A stretch of DNA of 64,000 nt, taken from positions 292,931,147 to 292,995,146 of the forward strand of contig CM046875.1 in assembly GCA_025667525.1 (NCBI GenBank), read 5' to 3'. This DNA comes from Glebionis coronaria. Lineage: Eukaryota; Streptophyta; Magnoliopsida; Asterales; Asteraceae. A program made the position numbers and the translations under genes. This document shows, in pieces, positions 56,396-64,000 of this stretch. Positions within the stretch are counted from its first letter, which is position 1. The number at the start of each line of letters is the position of its first letter. The notes under the pieces were generated by a model, which ran no database searches, was not told where the DNA came from, and was given only the letters and a program-made list of their open reading frames with translations.

Positions 56396-59300
56396 TTACC
56401 TCGTTTTTTGCTTATGGGTAGAAAATCTGTGTCGTGACGAAAGTGGATAAATTATCTCACAAAGATTTTGGAAGAAGCCTCGATCATATATGTTGGTCTT
56501 GATGATCTCAACTTCTTCGAGATGTGATCTTTTGAAGAAGGATTTCCATTTGCTCTGTGGAGGCTTAGTCTCTTGGCTTAGATCACCTAAACTAGCTTTT
56601 AGTGCTTCTGCACTTGCCTTCGCTTCATTCACCTTCCTTTGCCAGCTTAGATAATCTTGCCATTTGAATGTCTACACATTATCAAGGAAACAAATATGTC
56701 CAACATTAATTCAACACATGCAAATTTGAATGTGTTTGCTTCAAGAGTATCAGTTCTAACAAGCCTGTAGGTACATCTTCCAGGGTAAAAATGATTGGAT
56801 TAGTTTCGCCCTATGTTATACCTTTCTCAATTCTCAATTTTTGTTTGTCTAAAACTAAAACGTGGTACACAGAAGAAGTACTGAAACTAGAAAAATAAAC
56901 CAATATTACACACACAGGTACAGTCAATGAACAAAATTAAATAGTAATAATGGCCAAACTAATATAACACAGTGATCTCGTTGGTTGGGTATGTAGAAAA
57001 ACGGTCTACGTTGAGTACAGAAGTGCATATTTAGAATGTCAAATTATGTAGTCTCCAAGCTGAGAAGAATTATTCTCAAATTCATGATCAGATATAACCA
57101 TATACAAAGTATTAATATTTGAAAGTTGAAACATCTTGCGAATAAATAAATAAATAAATATAAGTGTTAAGAGATCATTATACATGAAATCTATGAAAAT
57201 GCAAGGTATTAATCTCCAAAACATATGGACGGACTTTTTTCTTATTGTGGGGCGGAGGTGGTATAATTTTGGAAGATGTGGCACTGGTTGTAATTCACTA
57301 ATTATAGACGTTTTTGTTTACAAGCGGCTAGATGACACTCCTAATTGTGTAACGAAACCCATTACCCATATACAGACGTGTACATGATTATAACCCACAA
57401 ATTGTCAGATTCTCAGATTGTCTCCTAATGATAATTATTCACACGAAAAAGTACAATATTTTGTTGCTGGTAAATGCTAATCCAAAAACTGGATGCATTT
57501 TAGCAAAAATCTTAAGAGGTTGGTAAAATACAATTTTGCTTTAAGTTCATTGTCTCCTAATAATAATTATTCACACGAAAAAGTACAATATTTTGTTGCT
57601 GGTAAATGCTAATCCACAAACTGGATGCATTTTAGCAAACATCTCAAGAGGAATACAATTTTGCTCTAGTTTCCTATGTATTATCCACACGAGGGTGTAC
57701 GGGATATCTTATCTTAACCTGTTTAGCTGCTAAAAGAATAAGCAGGTTGGTATCTTCTTAACCTAAGTGCCTATTTACTAAATTTTGTACAATTCTATCA
57801 AAAGATAAGCAGATAAGCACATGAATCCCAAACATCCTTTAAGCTATTTATCATAGGTGATAGGTCTATGTTTATAAAACAAAGAAAGGAATAAACTTGA
57901 AGCGGAAAAATAGGCAGGTCAGGTTTATATTGGTTAATTGTGTAAGGGTCAAAATACATTGGGTTTTCTGAAAAAGTTTCTTGTCAAAAAATTAAATTCA
58001 AAATAAAATAGTGTGTTATATATTACTGTATTGCCAAAACTCATGTAACAAAAATAACCATAATTTCTTGAATAAAATGGTTACAGAAAGATGTGTATGC
58101 ATTAAAAATACATCTCATGCGACTTTCATAATTTCTTGAATAAAATGGTTACAGAAAGATGTGTATGCATTAAAAATACATCTCATGCGACTTTCGACCC
58201 ATTTTACCTGTTTCTTTTTAAGCTAAATTCGTCAGTTTATCCATTTGACCCGTTGGAAACATTAGGATTACTGAAATCAACCCATTTATATATTAGTGGA
58301 ACAAAAGTTGCCACTTCGATATAGATCAAGTTGAGGGTAACGACGGTACCTCATTAGTTGTAGTATTGCTGATACAAAGGCTCAAATGATATCCAAAGAA
58401 ACCAGATAGAAGCAGAGAAACTATAGCCAGAAACACCATCAGAAGTATCTGAGTGTTGTAAGAGCCTATCAACCACTGTTGCAACAAACTGAAAGTTGTT
58501 AGAAAAATTAATTAATTTTTTTAGTCATTCACTTAGATTTTGTTCAAGCATCCTCCTTTAGGCAACAAAGAAAAAGTTGTTAAGTAGCTCGTTAACCTTA
58601 GCATTCATATTTGCAGAACTAACCTGTACAACATGTGGAGCCAAACTCCGGAATGAATTTTCGACGCCATAATATGCTGCCATGAGAGTAAATATTGTTT
58701 TATTACAAAATTTCAGTCAACAACTAACTAAAGATATTATGAACAATAATGGCACCTGTTAAAATATATACAACTTCTAGTTCTTTCAATCGACCAGCAA
58801 GAACTAAGCCGATTGCAATTGTTCCATATACACAAAGAAAGAAATGCCTGCAAATATCAATGTGATCACTCATTTCTATCAAAAAAAAATTATTCACTAC
58901 AGTGGCAGCGTTATTAGCTGAGAATATATAAAAGGAAACACAAGCACACTAACAAAGAGCATTTGAACATCTATTTACTAAATTTAAGCCAGTTTAACTC
59001 ACCAGAGAAGAAACATTACGAAGTACAACGTGTTTTTCTCCCCTATGCAATTATTCTGAAATTATAAAATTAAGATATTCAGTTCACATTATTTTTTAAT
59101 TTACTGGAAGAGTTTCTCTTTATAACAAATGAAATCATGTTAAAGAGAAAAATCAAACCATCCATCCACAATGATGGTCGAACCGAGCAACACAATGATC
59201 ACATATGCTGCAATGCTTGGACCGAGCAGGTCTGAGTAACAATGGAAAAAAATATATAAAATTGTAAATAAGTGATCAGCATCTATCTGACGAAAGGAAA

Positions 59301-60670
59301 TAATAATTCCAAGAAAGTAACGAACATACTTTAGGATTTTGCAGGTCGAACATTCTTTTTCTGAATAAATTAAGTTGTCGTATGGATATGCAGAGACATA
59401 TTGAGTTACGTTGTCAGCGTTGATAGTTCCTGGATCAGAGAAACTAGTCAAAAGAAAAAGTATAATGCCCATACCAACACCCAACAAGCTTGTATATCTG
59501 CAGCGAATATATAGAGTCCACAAAAAAAAAATGTCATCTATAATGTTAAGATGGAAACGCAAAGGCAACAAAATCAACTTTATACCTATGATATCCACCC
59601 ATATAATGACCAGGAATATAATTGAATGTGGAGTTCACAACCAAGTAATAAGTAGTGCCAATTATTGCGAAGTATATCACCTGCAAAAAAAGGGAAAGGT
59701 TGAATGTCTCACATGACATAGGATAAAAATAGAACACTTGTCGTAAATGTGTTTGTTAAATGAATAATAACACTCAAATCAGGTTACTATGATAGACTAA
59801 AAGTTGAGAAATTAAGTGTAGGGTTAAGATGAAAAGCTACGAGTGATTCAGAAGTTATTAATTTGGGTTTTGTAATACAAACGTTAGATATAATGGTTAC
59901 TCAATGTTCAATATTTGAATAAACATGACAGCAGTGTAGTTAAAAACCAAAGACAAGTGATATAGAGGTAGACGAACTATAAATAACCACAAAATTTTGG
60001 TGTGACAGATAGTAGTTGTAAATTTGACATAAAACTGTCCTTGCTATTCTCTTTAGGCGAAATTATACTCGAAAGTGTCTTGTATTTTAGTCTGGGTTGA
60101 TATGAGCAACTTGTATATCTGTGGATGTAGTTGTAAGAGTAAGGTCTCCGCCCATAATGCAAATTGTTTCCAATCCAGAATTTGAAGTGATTTAAAGCCT
60201 TAACGGGAATGGAATTGGAATTGGAATTGGAATTGGAATTGGAGAGTTAATAGTATTTATTTCACCTATGGTAGACCTATAAATCCGAAACACTTGCGTC
60301 TAACTTCCAAATAGCACAAGTCTACGAATGTAATATAGTTGAAGGAAAGAAAAACCTGTAAAATGGGGTTAGGTCGATCGCAGCAGTAATACTGGGTAAG
60401 ATGGAGAGCATTTGTACCTCTAGAGCCGAAGAAAAATTCAACAAATCGGCTGTACATAAACAATTTTATATGTGTTACAAAAAACATCGATTTAGAAAAG
60501 TAGTACAGTAATACACAATACCTGAAGTAATGAAAAGCACCAAATGTAAGAAAGTGATGAATGCGTTGAATCAAAGTGCCTTGAAATATTGGCCGTTGAC
60601 CGCAGAGAAAAGATACAACGACTAATAGTGTTACAAGTCCATGACATACAACAACCCACTCTACGCCCAT
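56396..60670 (-). CDS. DHHC-type protein S-acyltransferase, ten exons (PAT17-like)
   Basis: Exons by GT-AG borders: 60670-60522, 60449-60356, 59680-59586, 59497-59330, 59231-59159, 59055-59003, 58847-58756, 58676-58624, 58475-58350, 56671-56396. They total 1179 nt, an intact 392-residue protein. All phases join cleanly. Hydrophobic segments near residues 7-24, 83-100 and 117-132, and two after the catalytic domain, make a multi-pass membrane protein. Family signatures are complete: DPG at 134-136, the Cys-rich domain from C162 with DHHC at 187-190, and TTxE at 298-301. The enzyme attaches palmitate-type acyl groups to cysteines of target proteins through the DHHC cysteine, usually on Golgi, vacuole or plasma membranes. 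Similarity to Arabidopsis PAT17 is from memory. The last intron is 1.7 kb and holds tandem duplications. The exon 5 donor (GTTTGA) is weak. The 5' UTR is purine-rich. This is the only convincing host gene. Confidence 0.93.
57137..57160. repeat. AAAT microsatellite in the last intron
   Basis: About five AAAT units within the acyltransferase intron. Confidence 0.75.
57419..57672. repeat. Tandem duplication, about 132 bp, in the last intron
   Basis: TTGTCTCCTAAT begins copies at 57419 and 57551. The copies differ by a few substitutions and a short deletion in the second. Confidence 0.88.
58061..58195. repeat. Tandem duplication, 68 bp, in the last intron
   Basis: TAATTTCTTGAATAAAATGG begins copies at 58061 and 58129. 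They appear identical through GACTTTC, so the event is recent. Confidence 0.9.
60206..60243. repeat. GGAATT microsatellite in the second intron
   Basis: Five to six GGAATT units, with one shorter first unit. Confidence 0.85.
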
Positions 60671-61024
60671 TCTCTTCTCTCTTTTTCTTTTTTTTTTCTT
60701 TTCTTTTCTTTTTAGGGGATGGAAGGAAGGAAGGAAGTATGTTGTTGGTTCAATGAATTAATCTGAATCTCAATCAATTACTGTGTCGTTAGTTGACTTT
60801 AAAACCCATGTTTTATAAATCCATTTCGCCGTTCAACCGGACGCCTCAATTGAGGTTAAATTAATAGATGATTTTTTTCTCAATATATGCCGTGTTTGCC
60901 TGTTTAGGCCACTTGCTTGGACTTTTCATCCATCATTACGGATATAGTGCACCGTGAAGTGGAAAGAATTTGATGAATTTGATCATCATCGTATAAAATA
61001 CGGACGGTGCTCAAATCTCAAATA

Positions 61025-61099
61025 CTCAACTTGTAAGTGTATTTTTTAATTGAAAATTAAAAAAAAAATACTACAAAAGTTGAGCATTTACAAGTTGAG
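61025..61099. repeat. Short inverted repeat, possible MITE remnant
   Basis: CTCAACTTGTAA (61025-61036) and TTACAAGTTGAG (61088-61099) are perfect inverted copies around an A/T-rich loop, with further GTTGAGCATTT copies alongside. Confidence 0.5.
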
Positions 61100-61654
61100 T
61101 TGAGCATTTGCTAACATAATAAGACAAATATTGTCATTGCAAGTGGGACATATGTGGGTTCGGTCAAGTGGTCAAAAAGTGTACTAGGATGGACACATGG
61201 CAACCATTTGGTGGAGTTGCGCATTTGTACAATTGTGTATGACCAAATCTGTCAAATTCTTTCCACTTGACTTACTTTTGACTAGAGGGGTAAGATTATG
61301 ACCATATCCGTCTTTTTCCCTTTACAATATTGGAAAACAAAAACGATTCAGGTCTTATGTATGATTTTTGTATCCTTAATATCTTATAGGATGTCGATTT
61401 TGATCATAAGATCTTAGGATCTACCACGATCCGATCTTACTTTTTCTCGAGAGACAAACTAAAAAACTACAAATTTATAGGTTCTATTTTGTATAGTCAA
61501 AAAAACAATATGTATATTTTCTTATCCATTTCATAATCATAATTTAGGATCACATTTTTATGAAATATTCGTATAATTTTGTGTCTACGATGTATATTAA
61601 TTTTTAAATATGTAAAATATTGCAAATAGTACTAAGAAAATTACATTATAGTAG

Positions 61655-61750
61655 GATCTTACGATCCGATCTTACTTTACGATCTCGATCTTACTTTACG
61701 ATCTCGATCTTACGAAAACGATCATAAGTAAGATCCCGATCTTGAAAATC
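61655..61750. repeat. Degenerate CGATCTTAC tandem repeat
   Basis: Units such as CGATCTTACTTTACGATCT occur about four times, with related copies at 61400-61445. Nature unknown. Confidence 0.6.
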
Positions 61751-62034
61751 TTGGTTTTGCGCGCTATTGCAGCCCTATGGTGGCGTTACATCGTCAGATG
61801 TCGTATTCACGTTACGAAATAGACATCGGTGTTAGCGCTTAGCGTGGCGTTTATATGTAAAAGGCGAGGAAAAGCACAAAGCGTAACGAGTTTTTTTAAG
61901 GTTCAAGGCTATCTAATAATATTTAGTTTTTTCTCTTGCATTTATTAGTATTTTCAATTTGGATTTAAATTTACTACTATTTATAACTAATATAATTATA
62001 TAATATACGGAATAATGTAAATTTATAAATATAT

Positions 62035-62329
62035 TGTTATCATATAAGATTCAAGCTAACAAGGTATAGATCCGGATGTCGGAGAGGATAAAATACATGG
62101 TTAGACATTTGAGAGAGAGAAAGTGAAACTTGAAATGAGTGTGTGTATTTTAGATAGACAATGAAAATACAGCAAATGGGAATCCTCACCCCTCCATGGA
62201 AGTATGGAGGGGTATATATAGGCCCGACAAAGAGTGATTTTGACAACTTAACAATAATAGTCCCTCCGTGTCTTGCCTATTTAAATCTAATGTAATTCCA
62301 TAAATGGCGCTCACATTTTAGGGCTAACA
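62035..62329 (-). repeat. E7 3' LTR (295 bp)
   Basis: Minus strand begins TGTTAGCCCTAAAATG and ends ATATGATAACA. It contains a CCTATATATACC TATA box, then a CT-rich start of transcript. Confidence 0.7.
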
Positions 62330-62341
62330 ATCTTCCCCCAA
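62330..62341 (-). promoter_or_regulatory. E7 polypurine tract
   Basis: Minus-strand TTGGGGGAAGAT directly before the LTR. Confidence 0.7.
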
Positions 62342-64000
62342 TGTGGAGACATACGGAATTACTTACAATGTTCCTAACAAGTACAAATACAACAAAATAA
62401 AGTCTTCCAAGGCGCTTCCAATGCTGAGGATGTCTTTTAATTCTTCTGGTCTTCATAACTTGTACCTCATCTTGAATCCTCTTTGTCTTTGCTTGTTGTG
62501 GAACAATTGTAATATGCATGATTTGGATTAACTTCCCCCAATTCATGCAGCATGTCTTAAAAAACTTTCTTCATGGACTTATTTTTGACGAAGTTTCTGA
62601 ATCAGCTTCCCCCCAAAACAATATGTGTATCTTAAGCAGATTCTGACACTTTGATGTAGTTTGAACAATCTTCTAGCTCATCGATTTAAGTGCACAGCAA
62701 AAATTTGTAGAAGAACCACACCAAATAACACTGCTTCTATAATGTTTCATGACGTTTAGTTTTTTGGTGATAATCCGTTTGGGGTAACATGTAGGAAATC
62801 AACAACAATTCTTCCCACGCCTACAAGATACTTCATAAAAATCATACAAAGTGAAGTAGATACCATTCCATGTACACTACTTCCCCCTGGAAGTTGATCC
62901 GATTACTTCAAAGTACACGATCTTCCCCCATGATGATTTCGAACTCTCGGAAGCATCATTATCGTGGACGTCTATATACTCGAGAAGTTATTAGTCTTAA
63001 GAAAATGTCTTGAAAGGTTTTGAAATTCGTTGAGAAATTTTGAATTTTTTTTGCTTAGACTATGAAGTACCATTGTCGTTATGTAGCTCAAAAATACCTC
63101 GTGAGAATTGATTGCTGATTCCATCTCTCTCTGTCTGACTTACCAACCTCGAATTCATTCGGCTATTTGTCGTGACCATTTGTGAAGTAAACCCGATATT
63201 CAAAACTTGAAACTGAAGTACAATCCCCCAAATTTGTTACTTAAGCTTGCACTTATGTCGACTAAAGAACGGTGCAGAAACAAGTCTCTAAACACCTCTT
63301 GAAGTTATCCACACGAGCAACTGCGTGTGACACTGAGAACTGCAACAAAGCTCCCAAAAATGATAGTTATCCATGTCGTCGACCATCCACCCCTTGACAG
63401 TGGAAACTAGATAATTCAAGTCTCAATCATAAATTTTATCGCCCAAGCAAGTCATCAATCGATAGACTAGGTTTAAAGAAAATGGTTAGAAAATAGAAGA
63501 AAGGCTCGATGATGAAATAAGTAGACGCCTTCATGAAATCCCACTTCAACTTCAAATAAAGAATACCAAATCCACTTCGTGATCACTTGTCTTTGTAGAA
63601 TCAAAACTAGCCGTTGTCGTTTAAGTGAATCTTATATCGGATCGTTTTAACGTTAAGTGTTTTGTTTGCTTTGGTGTTGTGTTTGTGAATGTCGTTAACT
63701 AGAACAAATAATGAAATGAATTTGTCATTAAGGGATAAAATTTGTCTAGATAACTTTTCCTTTAAGCCCTACGTTAGTCAAATGCCCAACTGATGCGCGA
63801 ATCGACCTCCGCGGTGAGGTCGTCAAAATTTTTTCAGAAATATTAGGTTTAAAACCTAAAATTTTCTGTGTCGTTTAAGCACTTTCGATCGAAACATACC
63901 GAATACCCGCATCGAAAATCATGTAATCATAGCCCCAAAATACGTGTGTGGTCCACTATCAATATCTCGATCCAACCGGTATAACCAAATTCAGTTACCA
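62342..64000 (-). other. E7 3' internal region, noncoding
   Basis: No ORF of note. At least five further PPT-like runs (plus strand TTCCCCC or similar) at about 62530, 62608, 62881, 62923 and 63223. Confidence 0.5.

Larger units (their letters stand above)
60671..62034. other. Upstream region of the acyltransferase gene
   Basis: Pyrimidine-rich on the plus strand to about 60716, which gives the transcript a GA-rich 5' UTR, then AAGG repeats. Farther out is a foldback at 61025-61099 and a CGATCTTAC repeat at 61655-61750. No ORF is supported. Confidence 0.5.
62035..64000 (-). mobile_element. E7: 3' end of a copia-like retrotransposon (continues beyond window)
   Basis: A 295-bp LTR with its PPT on the right side implies a minus-strand element whose coding region lies past 64000. 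Assignment to copia rests on the small LTR with a TGTTAG start and is tentative. Confidence 0.6.

Noticed and set aside
62277..62546. Minus-strand 89-residue ORF across the E7 LTR boundary
   Set aside because: Spans PPT and LTR; no family resemblance.

Overview
The window is plant nuclear DNA, most likely from an asterid and probably the daisy family (Asteraceae). The evidence is GT-AG split genes, plant LTR-retrotransposon lineages (Athila, Tat, Tekay chromovirus, SIRE-type copia), tRNA-Asp and tRNA-iMet primer sites, and an extra post-pol ORF and a zinc-knuckle gag-like ORF of a type I associate with Asteraceae genomes. Species cannot be named from this alone. There are no bacterial features.

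About 53.5 kb of the 64 kb is a stack of nested retrotransposons. Names used below: E1 (1-11258, minus) is an Athila-like element lacking RT and integrase; its left LTR is cut by the window edge. E1 sits inside the extra 3' ORF of E2 (11259-26228, minus), a SIRE-type Ty1/copia element with a 300-bp LTR and a decayed gag-pol. E2 in turn lies within E5 (26229-53502, plus), interpreted as a Tat-like element whose 3' LTR is at 52918-53502 and which carries a multi-exon antisense gene. E3 (28171-50901, minus) is a second non-autonomous Athila-like element, flanked by TAGAC duplications, inserted in an intron of that antisense gene. E4 (32127-43715, minus) is a nearly pristine Tekay chromovirus, flanked by TCAAA duplications, inserted in E3. 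Relative age from LTR similarity and ORF decay: E4 youngest, then E1, E3, E2 and E5.

To the right are an unassigned AT-rich stretch, a decayed LINE on the plus strand whose RT core has been deleted (about 54481-55900), and the only convincing host gene: a ten-exon DHHC-type protein S-acyltransferase on the minus strand (60670 to 56396) that resolves into an intact 392-residue protein. About 1.4 kb upstream of it is the 3' LTR of another minus-strand element (E7, 62035-64000) running off the window.

The most interesting material is the E1/E3 pair. These two non-autonomous elements share a homologous 3' internal region and a homologous C-terminal protein module, but the module is attached to different N-terminal proteins: an Athila gag-protease in E1 and a zinc-knuckle/coiled-coil protein in E3. 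Their LTRs begin with hairpins of different sequence but the same design. Other points are an upstream ORF and splice signals in E4, Pol III-like promoter boxes in the E3 LTRs, and two minisatellites in E2.
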